A stretch of 64,000 nucleotides of DNA from Spirosoma panaciterrae DSM 21099 (lineage in GTDB: Bacteria > Bacteroidota > Bacteroidia > Cytophagales > Spirosomataceae). Below are positions 42,142 to 50,619 of the stretch, piece after piece. The notes beneath the pieces were generated by a model. The model did no database searches, was not told where the DNA came from, and worked only from the letters and a program-made list of their open reading frames with translations. A program made the translations under genes and the position numbers. The stretch is taken from assembly GCF_000374025.1 (NCBI RefSeq), contig NZ_KB893186.1:80366-144365 (forward strand). Direction: 5' to 3'. Within the stretch, counting starts at the first letter, position 1; each line of letters begins with the position of its first letter.

Positions 42142-42963
42142 CTAATTTGCAGTGCGTACCAGGATAAGATCCCCCACCCGCTGCTGCCCCCAGGCTGGAT
42201 TAGTTGATTGAAGCTGCGTGGTGACTGTCTGGATTATCCACTGTTGGTGTTCTTCATGGTAAGCTATATGGAGTATAGGTTCCATCACTTGAGCCGATAC
42301 CGCTTTATCCATAGCACGCTCATCCAATTGCACCTTCCCCTGAACGATCCGAATCACCCGGTTGGCCATAATCTGGGCATCCTGAGCGTGGTGACTCACC
42401 AGCAGGGTTGTGGCTTGCCATACCTGATGAAGTGCGGAAAGAACCTGTCGAAGCGATTCACTGGCCTGCGTATCCAGGGCAGCAAAGGGTTCATCGAGCA
42501 ATAGCACCTGCGGCCGACGAACCAGGGCGCGGGCCAGGGCTACCCGCTGCCGTTGCCCGCCCGACAACTGGGCTGGTTTCTGATGCATAAACGTACCCAA
42601 TCCCGTCCTATCGATCAATTCTTTCACAAAGGCCGGATCGCCTTTAGGGGCGGCAAATTGAATCGCTTCCTGTACGGTCATATTCGGGAAGAGCGCCGTA
42701 TCCTGAAATACATAGCCAATGGAACGTTTTTGAGGGGGAAGGTCTACGCGCTGTTGGGTATCGAACCAAACATGCCCATCGACCACAATACGTCCAGAAC
42801 TTGGTGTTTCCAGGCCAGCCACCAGGCGAAGCAGGGTTGTCTTACCGGCCCCTGATGGCCCGGTTAACACTGTTAGACTCCCTGATTCTAAGCTAGTTCG
42901 TATCGTTAACTCCCCAGGCCCCTCCGTAAATAATCGCGGCATTGTCAGGTCGATTTCGATCAT
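42142..42963 (-). CDS. modC: Molybdate ABC transporter ATP-binding protein
   Basis: A 273-residue ATPase. Walker A GPSGAGKTT is at 35-43, signature LSGGQRQR at 133-140, Walker B VLLLDEPF at about 153-160 and the switch His in LLVSHHAQDA. It is shorter than enteric ModC (about 350 residues): the C-terminal molybdate-binding Mop/TOBE domain is absent or reduced to about 60 residues (MEPILHIAYHEEHQQWIIQT region). It powers molybdate import with ModAB. It overlaps modB by 4 bp and is last in the operon. Confidence 0.92.
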   Translation of the reverse strand: MIEIDLTMPRLFTEGPGELTIRTSLESGSLTVLTGPSGAGKTTLLRLVAGLETPSSGRIVVDGHVWFDTQQRVDLPPQKRSIGYVFQDTALFPNMTVQEAIQFAAPKGDPAFVKELIDRTGLGTFMHQKPAQLSGGQRQRVALARALVRRPQVLLLDEPFAALDTQASESLRQVLSALHQVWQATTLLVSHHAQDAQIMANRVIRIVQGKVQLDERAMDKAVSAQVMEPILHIAYHEEHQQWIIQTVTTQLQSTNPAWGQQRVGDLILVRTAN

Positions 42964-43634
42964 ACCGTTACTCGTTTATTGACAAAGTAGACCAGCAGTA
43001 AAATAGCAAACGATAGAACCAGCAGTAGTGCAGCATACGTATGGGCCGTTTGAAAATGGAGCAACTCGACCTCATCGTAGATCGCAATCGATGCAACCCG
43101 GGTCTGACCCGGTAAATTACCACCTATCATCAGGACAAGCCCAAACTCCCCGATCGTGTGTGCGAACGTCAGCACGATACCCGTCAATATGGCCGGTTTA
43201 CAATTGGGCAGCAATACCCGCCACAGCGTCCGACCCGGCGACTGCCCCAGCGTATAAGCTGCTTCGCGCCAGGATACCGGCAGGTTTTCGAGCCCCGCCT
43301 GAATCGGATGTACCATAAAAGGTAAACTGTACAGTAGTGAGGCTACCACCAGCCCCTCGAACGAAAAAACAAGCTGCAGGTTCAGGTGATGCAGTAACCA
43401 GGCACCAAAATCACTCGTTGGACTAAAGGCCAGTAATAGATAAAAACCGACTACAGAAGGGGGCAATACGAGCGGCAGACTGATGATGGCTTCAAGTACG
43501 GGCTTTAGGCGAAAACGACTCAAAGCCAGCCAACTGGCCAATGGTACACCAATCAGCAACAGCAGCATGGTTGTGATGCCAGCAAGTCGTAATGTCAGCC
43601 ATATAGGTTCCCAGTCGATGGGCATCATATGCAA
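42960..43634 (-). CDS. modB: Molybdate ABC transporter permease
   Basis: A 224-residue permease with about five or six membrane segments, beginning MHMMPIDWEPIWLTLRLAGI. ISLPLVLPPSVVGFYLLL is the ModB hallmark, and the EAA-loop motif WREAAYTLGQSPGRTLWRVL near residues 130-150 contacts the ATPase. ILTGIVLTFAHTIGEFGLVL and MIGGNLPGQTRVASIAIYD are typical ModB. It overlaps modC by 4 bp (ATGA) and follows modA by 65 bp. Confidence 0.94.
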   Translation of the reverse strand: MHMMPIDWEPIWLTLRLAGITTMLLLLIGVPLASWLALSRFRLKPVLEAIISLPLVLPPSVVGFYLLLAFSPTSDFGAWLLHHLNLQLVFSFEGLVVASLLYSLPFMVHPIQAGLENLPVSWREAAYTLGQSPGRTLWRVLLPNCKPAILTGIVLTFAHTIGEFGLVLMIGGNLPGQTRVASIAIYDEVELLHFQTAHTYAALLLVLSFAILLLVYFVNKRVTV

Positions 43635-43699
43635 AGAAAAATGGGAAGAAAACCCAAATGGAGGAAAGATTCAGACAAAATTCGTATTCCTTTTTCGCT

Positions 43700-44440
43700 T
43701 TATTCCGTCTGTTTATAACCAAATTTCTGCAAAATACGCCGAGCGTCCGGGCTACGCAAAAAGGTCAGGAACTGTTCAGCCGCTTTCGTCTGGGTTGTTC
43801 GTTTCAGCACGACGACCCCTTGTGCAATGGGTGCATAGCCTGTTTGTGGCAAGTCGACCCAATGGCCCCGTTTGGCAAGGGTTGGGTCCATTACTACCGA
43901 TTTGGCTGTAAAGCCAACTTCGGCAGCCCCGGAAAGGATGTATTGATTTACCTGTGAAATACTTTCGCCATACACGATTTTGGCCTGTATTTTATCCAGC
44001 CATTTTTTCGCTTTCAAATAGCCAATGGCTGCTTCACCATAAGGCGCTGTAGCCGGATTCGCTATGGCGATGTGCCGCACTCCGGGGTTCGACAATACAG
44101 CCAGGGTAGCGGATACCGGCAGCTCGCCCGCTGTCCAAAGTACCAATGAGCCATACGCATATACAATCGGAGCGGCTGTGGTCAAATTTGCTTTGTAGAG
44201 CGTTTGCGGATACGCCATATCGGCTGACAAAAAAACATCGTACGGTGCCCCTTGCTGAATCTGGGTAGTCAGTTTACCCGAAGAGTTGACAATCATTTCG
44301 AGCGGAACCCCCGTTTTTTTCTGGAAAGCCGTCTTAAGCTCCTCCATGACAAACTGCGCATTCGCGGCTACTGCTACCCGAAGCGGCTGCCCCCAAAGCA
44401 GATACGGGCAAAGCAAAAGACAGACAAGTAGTTTTTTCAT
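43700..44440 (-). CDS. modA: Molybdate ABC transporter substrate-binding protein
   Basis: A 246-residue exported protein. The signal peptide MKKLLVCLLLCPYLLWG is followed by QPLRVAVAANAQFVMEELKT. Oxyanion-binding segments are recognisable: VAANAQF, NSSGKLTTQIQQGAPYDVFL, SADMAYPQTLY and IANPATAPYGEAAIGYL, then SISQVNQYILSGAAEVGFTA. It binds molybdate (or tungstate) in the periplasm; the absence of a clear lipobox suggests a soluble form. It starts 5 bp after the stop of the SUOX-fold gene. Confidence 0.93.
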   Translation of the reverse strand: MKKLLVCLLLCPYLLWGQPLRVAVAANAQFVMEELKTAFQKKTGVPLEMIVNSSGKLTTQIQQGAPYDVFLSADMAYPQTLYKANLTTAAPIVYAYGSLVLWTAGELPVSATLAVLSNPGVRHIAIANPATAPYGEAAIGYLKAKKWLDKIQAKIVYGESISQVNQYILSGAAEVGFTAKSVVMDPTLAKRGHWVDLPQTGYAPIAQGVVVLKRTTQTKAAEQFLTFLRSPDARRILQKFGYKQTE

Positions 44441-44445
44441 TCAAG

Positions 44446-44952
44446 TTAGTTGGCAACCTTTACCTCGATTCGTTTTACCTGCCGAACCCACCGGGCCATT
44501 TTTTTTTCTCCGGGCACAACGAGTCGATACGGACCGACAGCATTATCCAGGGGCTGCCCATCAACACGATCGACGAGAAGAATAGACTGACTGGCAAATT
44601 CAGGGTCGAATTCGGGCAGGGCAAACACCACTTCATACGCATCAGCCGCTTTAACAACCACATAGTTTCGCAGGTTTTTCCCACGTAATTGCCCCCCTAA
44701 TGGAGCCCCGGCCTGCTTAAGCAGTTCTGATACGGGTACTCCCGAATACTGATGTTCTTTTTCATCATGATCTCTGGCAGTTACCGTAGTATGCGGCATC
44801 GCCTGTAAATCAGCAGCCTGCAACGTCAGAGGTTTAGTAACCTCGCCCGAGATGGTCAGCACAGTTTGGGCTTTACTGCTTAGGCATACCATAACCAATG
44901 CTGCAACCGACGCTATTCGGCCTGTGCAATTTCGTAAACGTAACTGATTCAT
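44446..44952 (-). CDS. Secreted SUOX-fold (molybdopterin-oxidoreductase-like) protein leading the mod operon
   Basis: 168 residues from the ATG at 44952 (MNQLRLRNCTGRIASVAALV); an upstream ATG at 44985 lies inside the operator and is disfavoured. A signal peptide ends near LSSKAQ. The mature protein, beginning TVLTISGEVTKPLTLQAADL and ending GPYRLVVPGEKKMARWVRQV-KRIEVKV, follows the fold of sulfite-oxidase-type Mo-cofactor domains (PF00174). It is much shorter than true enzymes and its mature part has no cysteine, so the Mo-coordinating Cys is missing. It may be a non-catalytic binding protein or scaffold for molybdate or cofactor. It is the first gene before modABC, 5 bp from modA, under a ModE-like site. 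Confidence 0.8.
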   Translation of the reverse strand: MNQLRLRNCTGRIASVAALVMVCLSSKAQTVLTISGEVTKPLTLQAADLQAMPHTTVTARDHDEKEHQYSGVPVSELLKQAGAPLGGQLRGKNLRNYVVVKAADAYEVVFALPEFDPEFASQSILLVDRVDGQPLDNAVGPYRLVVPGEKKMARWVRQVKRIEVKVAN

Positions 44953-44965
44953 GCGCGTTACTACC

Positions 44966-44997
44966 CAATCGTTATATCTGCACAAACATAACGATTG
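44966..44997 (-). promoter_or_regulatory. ModE-like operator containing the mod promoter -7 element
   Basis: CAATCGTTAT (44966-44975) and ATAACGATTG (44988-44997) are perfect 10-bp arms around 12 bp. The core CGTTATAT-N8-ACATAACG has the layout recalled for enterobacterial ModE boxes. On the minus strand the right half contains TATGTTTG (complement of 44983-44990), a full match to TANNTTTG, so a bound repressor would cover the -7 region. The site is 14 bp from the first start codon. Confidence 0.65.
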
Positions 44998-44999
44998 TT

Positions 45000-45031
45000 T
45001 TGCTTCGATTTATCCGAATGTGTCAATTTTG
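45000..45031 (+). promoter_or_regulatory. Possible promoter of the membrane module
   Basis: TTG at 45000-45002, a 21-bp spacer and CAATTTTG at 45024-45031, a 7-of-8 match to the -7 element. It abuts the ModE-like site, so both transcripts leave one 120-bp region. Confidence 0.35.
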
Positions 45032-45071
45032 GGCTCTATCTTAGCTTAATCAGATTGCCAGTGGCGTTTCC

Positions 45072-45659
45072 ATGAATTCGTTTGCATGCCGGATTATGAA
45101 TCAAAAAAATCGTTTTTACCAGTTCATTCAGTTTATCTATCTGGCAGGTAGTTGTTTGTGCTTACTCCTATGGCTCTGGCTCCCGAAAAATCGGGATTGG
45201 CTGACATCGACCGTTGAGCGATTTTACACACAACGGCAACGGCTATCCAATCAGACGAGTCTTTCTACGCGCCTGCAGGAAGGTTATGGAGATGCCTACA
45301 CGTTCACATCCCTTATCCAGCAGCGATGCGGCCCCGACGATTATTTTCTGATTCCGCCCCAGCAATACCTGATCCGGAATGCCTGGCAGCAGGGCAAATC
45401 AACCGGATACGTCTGGTTGTATCCGAGTGTGCTCTATTATCATCTGGGCAAATCGGTTCATCTGATCGACATGACCGCGCCGGATTCGCTGCTTCAGCGA
45501 GCCACGCATACGTTTTGGGCTTACGATAACAAGCTCTTTTTACTGACCTTCAAACCACACAATCGACCACTGGTTATCAGCGTATTTCGCCAATACGATC
45601 CGCATTTCTTCGCTTACACTCCCGATCAGGCACGTCGGTACAAGCGTTCCAAACCATGA
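45072..45659 (+). CDS. Hypothetical single-span membrane protein
   Basis: 195 residues; a second ATG at 45096 (MNQKNRFYQFIQFIYLAGSC) is a reasonable alternative start. One membrane segment (FIYLAGSCLCLLLWLWL, about 21-38) is followed by a soluble domain of about 155 residues, presumably periplasmic, with CGPDDYFLIPPQQYLIRNAW and GYVWLYPSVLYYHLGKSVHL. No family is recognised. It overlaps the next gene by 4 bp (ATGA), so the two are co-translated. The soluble part resembles the globular portion seen beside polytopic glycosyltransferases, but that is only suggestive. Confidence 0.65.
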   Translation: MNSFACRIMNQKNRFYQFIQFIYLAGSCLCLLLWLWLPKNRDWLTSTVERFYTQRQRLSNQTSLSTRLQEGYGDAYTFTSLIQQRCGPDDYFLIPPQQYLIRNAWQQGKSTGYVWLYPSVLYYHLGKSVHLIDMTAPDSLLQRATHTFWAYDNKLFLLTFKPHNRPLVISVFRQYDPHFFAYTPDQARRYKRSKP

Positions 45660-47083
45660 GTTTTTCCATTTTTTTCGTACTCTTTACACAGTTCCTCATC
45701 GGTTTCGGCGTGATAACCTATCTACGTCCGGCGACCAACGGCTATAGTTTACTGGGGCTGTCCATGCTTGTGGGTGTAGGGATTAGTTCGGGCTTACCGT
45801 TCGCGCTCGAATTTATGCGCCTGCCCATTGCCCGAACGCCCCTATTTTTCGGACTAGCCCTACTAGCTGCCATATCGCTTGTCGGGTTACGGCATCGTAG
45901 AGCCTATCTGCAACCCCTTTTCACCCGATCACACCTTACGATCCGATTCAGTGAGTTACCCTTTCTGGCATTCTGGGGTTATCTCCTGTTTATCAGTGCC
46001 TGGAAATGTGCCTGGTATCCCAATCTTCCCTTCGATACCATCGTTGGGCCTGATCTGGTCGCCACCTTTGCCGTTAAAGAACACACACTGGTCTCATCCG
46101 TTTTTACCAGTCATCTGCCATCGGTATCTGTCTTCAGCAACCAGCCTTTCTATGCCCCCTTTACAGCGATGCAACAGATCGTGTATCTCCTGGCTGCGGA
46201 TGGAGTTGGCTGGTTTGCATTCGGAAAATTATGGCTAACGGTGCTGGTGGTTGCGTTTGGGCTGTTTTTCTATGCCGAACTGCGCGAACGTACTCACCCT
46301 GTACTGGCAGGCTTACTCGTAGCCATTCTGGCCTGCAGCCCGGAATTATTTGCGTATACATTTCTTGTACAGACCGATTGGGCCAATGCTGCTTTTTTTG
46401 TGACTGGGGTCATGCTTTTGCACTCGTATGGGCAAACCAAGCAGCGAGGAACTTTCATAGGAAGCCTGCTTTTTCTGGCGCTCGCGTGCTGGACCCGTAC
46501 CGAAACCATTTTCTTCATACCCATCGGCTCACTGCTGATCGTGGGCCAGACGGGGCATGCCCGAAAAATCCTGGCGATTCGTGACGCAGCCATTCTTCTG
46601 CTGGTTTGCTCCCTCCCTGTGGTGTTCTGGAACTACGGGTTCTTACGGGGTTATGTCCCTCTTCCCTCCCACACCCATTTGGGTGTAGCCCACACGGTAC
46701 CAGACCACTATTTCCAGAATCTGCTGGCCATTTACCAAGGCATGGCCGAGCAGGTCGTTTTTCACGACACCTACTGGAACTACTCAGTGTATGTATTCCT
46801 GGGAATCGCAGTTGTAAACCTGTTCCTCTTTCGCGATCGCCGAGGGTTGCCCCTTTTATTCTGGATTCTCGGTTTGTATGTTCAGTTTGGTCTGCTAATC
46901 CTCCATGTTGAAGGAGCCAATATTCCCTTTACATTCCGGCGAGGGTTCTTTAAAATCCTGCTGCTGATGTACGTTTATCTGGGTTCAAGTTCGTTGCTCC
47001 GATGGCTATCGGGTCGTTTGTTGTCTTGGGAGGGGCAATCGCTAGCGAATGATTCTGCTCAACAGCCCCGAAAAACGGCTTGA
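45656..47083 (+). CDS. Polytopic membrane protein, possible GT-C-type glycosyltransferase
   Basis: A 475-residue protein with about ten to twelve membrane segments. After the first four segments comes an extracytoplasmic loop, WYPNLPFDTIVGPDLVATFA, followed by FSNQPFYAPFTAMQQIVYL; an acidic residue in such a loop near the N-terminus (the Asp of PFDTIVGPD) is how GT-C enzymes position their catalytic base. LLFLALACWTRTETIFFIPI is like the conserved W-x-R/T-R helix of PMT/GT39-like proteins. The acceptor is unknown. It is coupled to the single-span protein upstream, suggesting a two-protein complex. Confidence 0.6.
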   Translation: MSFSIFFVLFTQFLIGFGVITYLRPATNGYSLLGLSMLVGVGISSGLPFALEFMRLPIARTPLFFGLALLAAISLVGLRHRRAYLQPLFTRSHLTIRFSELPFLAFWGYLLFISAWKCAWYPNLPFDTIVGPDLVATFAVKEHTLVSSVFTSHLPSVSVFSNQPFYAPFTAMQQIVYLLAADGVGWFAFGKLWLTVLVVAFGLFFYAELRERTHPVLAGLLVAILACSPELFAYTFLVQTDWANAAFFVTGVMLLHSYGQTKQRGTFIGSLLFLALACWTRTETIFFIPIGSLLIVGQTGHARKILAIRDAAILLLVCSLPVVFWNYGFLRGYVPLPSHTHLGVAHTVPDHYFQNLLAIYQGMAEQVVFHDTYWNYSVYVFLGIAVVNLFLFRDRRGLPLLFWILGLYVQFGLLILHVEGANIPFTFRRGFFKILLLMYVYLGSSSLLRWLSGRLLSWEGQSLANDSAQQPRKTA

Positions 47084-47145
47084 TCCCGTATGAAGTACGT
47101 AGACAGGAAGACTAGACATTCGTTCACCCCATACAGCCATTCGGA

Positions 47146-49815
47146 TTACTTCATCATCCTGGCCAATAGTCGCACAAGCTGAATCAACAGGACGGGAGCA
47201 AAACCAGCCGCCAGAATCAACCCGAATTCGGTGGTAGTCATGGGTTGAATATTGAGCACCTCGTGCAGTACGGGTACAAAATACGTGAATGCAAGAATGG
47301 CCAGGCAAAGCATCTGAGCATACCAGACATAGCGATTCCGCGTGATTTCATTGATGAAAAACGACCGCTCAGAATGCAGGTTGAACACATGCATGAGTTG
47401 GGTAAATGATAAAGCGTAAAAGGTTAGGTTGTTGCCTTCATCCTGGCTAAGCCCCAGCAGCCGGGTACCTATCACATACGTTCCCAGTACAGAAGCCGTC
47501 ATCGCCAGCGCATAGAGTACCACCGTCTGCCAGTCGCGGGTGTCCATAATCGGCGTTTTCGGATCTCGGGGTGGCCGTTCCATCAGGCTGGCATTTTCGC
47601 GGCCAACCCCCAGCGCCAGGGCAGGGAAAACATCGGTGACAATATTAATAAACAAGATCTGCAACGGTAATAACGGCGTTCCGACATTCAGGAAACCGGC
47701 AAACGTAACCACGAAAATCTCGCTCAGATTACACGACAGCAGAAACAACACGAACTTGCGGATATTCTCAAAGATGACCCGCCCCTGCGCAATAGCGGCT
47801 ACAATCGACGTAAACGAATCATCTTTCAGCACAATATCGGCCGTTTCGGCCGCCACCTGTGTCCCCCGTAAGCCCATCGCAATGCCAATGTCCGATTTCT
47901 TGAGTGCAGGCGCATCGTTCACTCCATCACCCGTCATCCCTACAATGTTGCCTTCGTGCTGGTACAACTCGATCATATCGAGTTTCTGGGCCGGACTGAC
48001 CCGGGCAAATACCCGACAATTGAGCACGTTCTGTTTCTCATCGACCCTAAGTTGATCGATCGGCTTGAGATCTTTTCCCGTCAGAACGATTTCTTCGCCC
48101 GGTTCAATCAGTTTCACTTTTGAGGCAATGGTCAGGGCGGTAGCCGGATGGTCGCCGGTAACCATGATTACCTTGATACCCGCTCGTCGGCAGGCTTCAA
48201 GCGATGGTGTCACTTCGGTTTGTGGCGGGTCCAGAAACCCGATCAACCCCAGGTAGGTCAGGTCTCTATCGGCAAAATCATCACCAGGTCGGGTCGTTTT
48301 ATCGATTTCACGGTAGGCAAAAGCCAGGGTGCGTAATCCATCGGCCGCCATCTTTTCGGCTATTTCGTACTGCGCTTTCCGGGCTTTTTCGTCCAGAGAA
48401 ACCGACCGATTCATCACCTCTTCGACGGCTCCTTTTACGGCTACTATGTATCGGTCCTCATGCTCGTGCAGGGTACCCATCATGCGTGTATCGGAACTGA
48501 ACGCTTTTTCGGCCCGGCGTGCATATTCCAGGTTGATCGCATCAGGGTTCAGTCCGACAGCCCTCGCAAATTTCAGCAGAGACACGTCTACCGGGTCGCC
48601 CACTTCGCGGAAGTTCCCATCGTCATCATCATACTCGGCATTGTTGCAGAGCACGCCAACCTGAACCAGTTTCTGAAATACGTCTGAATCCGTTATCTCG
48701 CTGTTGCCAGCGATAACCTGTAGGTTTTTAGTTCCCTCCTCCACCTGCACTTCGGCCCACAGGTTGGGCAGTTGTATCGTATTGACCTCAATCCGATTCT
48801 GGGTTAGCGTGCCCGTCTTATCCGTAAAAATCACATTCGTGCCTCCCAGCGTTTCGACCGCCGAGAGTCGTTTGACAATCACTTTCTTATTCGCCAGTCG
48901 CAACATGCCGTATGCCAGCGCGATGGTAGCCACTACCGACATGCCTTCCGGTATAGCCGCGATGGCCAAGGCCAGCGCCGTTTCGACCAGGCGAAGGGGC
49001 TCCTCTCCCCGAATCAGTCCGACAATCAAAAACAGAACCGCCAGGCCCACCGTCACCCAGATCAGCACATTAGCCAGCGCATCGAGCTTTTCTTCAAGCG
49101 GTGTGGCCGACCGCTTGGCCTCTTCAACCATCGTGGCAATCTTACCCAGTTCGGTCTGTTGGCCAATCCCTGTTACAATAGCCCGTCCATTACCGTCCGT
49201 TGCGGCTGTACCTTTAAACAACCGATTGTGCTGATCGCCAAGGGGCGCATCATCGGCTGGTATCTGTGTATTTTTATTGACAGGCAGCGACTCCCCCGTC
49301 AATGCCGATTCATTGACCTGCAATTGATTGACCTGAAACAAATTCGCATCGGCCGCTACCAGGTCTCCCGCTTCAACCACCAGTATATCCCCAACGGTTA
49401 CGTCTTCGGAGGCAATTTCACGCACATGTCCATCGCGCAACACCCGGGCGGGGGTACTGTCCAGCTTTCGAAGGGCATCCATCGACTGCCGGGCGTTCCA
49501 TTCCAGCCCAAAACCCGTTACGGCATTGATTAACAGTACCACTAGTATAGCCACACCCTCGACGGTATCGCCCAGAAAGAAGGAAATCCCTGCCGCAGCT
49601 ACCAGTATGTAGACAATGACGCCCGTAAACTGGCGCAGCAGGATCGTTAAGGCACTTTCACGTTTGGTTTCCTGCAACGCATTTGGCCCAAATTCTTCCA
49701 GCCGGGAGCGAGCCTCATCGGCAGTTAGCCCTTTCCTGGGATCGGTCGCCAGATTATCAAAAAGTTGTTTGAAATCAAGTTGATGCGGGTTGTGGAGTAT
49801 GGTGAGCTTTGGCAT
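47146..49815 (-). CDS. Cation-translocating P-type ATPase (Ca2+-ATPase/type II group)
   Basis: 889 residues from the ATG at 49815 (MPKLTILHNPHQLDFKQLFD); nine more are possible to 49842. Actuator TGE is in NESALTGESLPVNK. The phosphorylation motif DKTGTLTQN has Asp332 and the membrane PEGM is at 289-292. TGDHPATAL and TGDGVNDAPALKKSDIGIAM complete the hinge. Ten membrane segments are expected, with the C-terminal cation-ATPase domain at about 700-880. PEGM rather than PEGLP, and the N-terminal DPRKGLTADEARSRLEEFGP, fit type II ATPases moving Ca2+ or possibly Na+/Mn2+. Single gene in the inner membrane. Confidence 0.92.
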   Translation of the reverse strand: MPKLTILHNPHQLDFKQLFDNLATDPRKGLTADEARSRLEEFGPNALQETKRESALTILLRQFTGVIVYILVAAAGISFFLGDTVEGVAILVVLLINAVTGFGLEWNARQSMDALRKLDSTPARVLRDGHVREIASEDVTVGDILVVEAGDLVAADANLFQVNQLQVNESALTGESLPVNKNTQIPADDAPLGDQHNRLFKGTAATDGNGRAIVTGIGQQTELGKIATMVEEAKRSATPLEEKLDALANVLIWVTVGLAVLFLIVGLIRGEEPLRLVETALALAIAAIPEGMSVVATIALAYGMLRLANKKVIVKRLSAVETLGGTNVIFTDKTGTLTQNRIEVNTIQLPNLWAEVQVEEGTKNLQVIAGNSEITDSDVFQKLVQVGVLCNNAEYDDDDGNFREVGDPVDVSLLKFARAVGLNPDAINLEYARRAEKAFSSDTRMMGTLHEHEDRYIVAVKGAVEEVMNRSVSLDEKARKAQYEIAEKMAADGLRTLAFAYREIDKTTRPGDDFADRDLTYLGLIGFLDPPQTEVTPSLEACRRAGIKVIMVTGDHPATALTIASKVKLIEPGEEIVLTGKDLKPIDQLRVDEKQNVLNCRVFARVSPAQKLDMIELYQHEGNIVGMTGDGVNDAPALKKSDIGIAMGLRGTQVAAETADIVLKDDSFTSIVAAIAQGRVIFENIRKFVLFLLSCNLSEIFVVTFAGFLNVGTPLLPLQILFINIVTDVFPALALGVGRENASLMERPPRDPKTPIMDTRDWQTVVLYALAMTASVLGTYVIGTRLLGLSQDEGNNLTFYALSFTQLMHVFNLHSERSFFINEITRNRYVWYAQMLCLAILAFTYFVPVLHEVLNIQPMTTTEFGLILAAGFAPVLLIQLVRLLARMMK

Positions 49816-50040
49816 AATTAAGCGGTTAGGAAGGTGAAGCAAAGTACTATTTTTAATCTCATTTTAATATAACCCCATGCTTCTTTCTCCAATTAATACT
49901 AGCCTCGCTCAGGATAACCCTATTGAGCTATAGAGAATACTTCTATATTTAATCAGCCAGTCCAATCCGAATGGCTTTTGACTTCTTTCACCTATTTTAA
50001 GGACCCAGTCAAAAACTTTTTACATAAATTACGTTCTGCC

Positions 50041-50610
50041 ATGCCAGCCGGTATCCCCATTGAACTAGATAGTGCCGTCACGACAATTATCATTCAGCGC
50101 CCGTTTAAGCAGCAAGTTGAAGCGTATGAGGAATGGTTGAAGGAAATTGTACCGCTGGCTCAGTCGGCACCCGGCCATCGGGGCGTAAATATCATCAGGC
50201 CGCATGGATCTAGCGATGAATACACCATCGTTCTGCACTTTTCATCGGAAACAAATCTGCGTAATTGGCTGGAGAGCGATACCCGCCGACGACTGATTGA
50301 GAAGGTTCGCCCTCTACTTAACACGGACGAAACAATTGACATAAAAACAGGCCTAGAGTTCTGGTTTACGCCACCCAAAGCCATCAGTAAAGCAGCTCCA
50401 CCCCACAAACAATTTCTGATTACGCTGTCGGCCATTTATCCCCTTTCGATGCTTGTGCCCTGGCTTCTCTCGCCTGTTTTCTCGGCCGCGCCTTCTTTAT
50501 CTACGCTGTTTATTAGAGCATTGCTAACCAGCGCGGTCATTGTCGGTCTTATGACCTTCGTTATTATGCCCCGGTATGTTCGACTGGTAGCCAAATGGCT
50601 TTTCCGCTAG
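50041..50610 (+). CDS. Antibiotic-biosynthesis-monooxygenase (ABM) domain protein with C-terminal membrane segments
   Basis: 189 residues from the ATG at 50041 (MPAGIPIELDSAVTTIIIQR); a frame from 49978 adds 21 residues of poor composition. Residues about 10-105 form a ferredoxin-like ABM domain (RPFKQQVEAYEEWLKEIVPL, APGHRGVNIIRPHGSSDEYT, LRNWLESDTRRRLIEKVRPL). Two or three hydrophobic segments follow (FLITLSAIYPLSMLVPWLLS and ALLTSAVIVGLMTFVIMPRY). Fusion of ABM to a membrane anchor is a known but uncharacterised family. It converges on the histidine-kinase gene 9 bp away. Confidence 0.82.
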   Translation: MPAGIPIELDSAVTTIIIQRPFKQQVEAYEEWLKEIVPLAQSAPGHRGVNIIRPHGSSDEYTIVLHFSSETNLRNWLESDTRRRLIEKVRPLLNTDETIDIKTGLEFWFTPPKAISKAAPPHKQFLITLSAIYPLSMLVPWLLSPVFSAAPSLSTLFIRALLTSAVIVGLMTFVIMPRYVRLVAKWLFR

Positions 50611-50619
50611 GGTGGTGAT

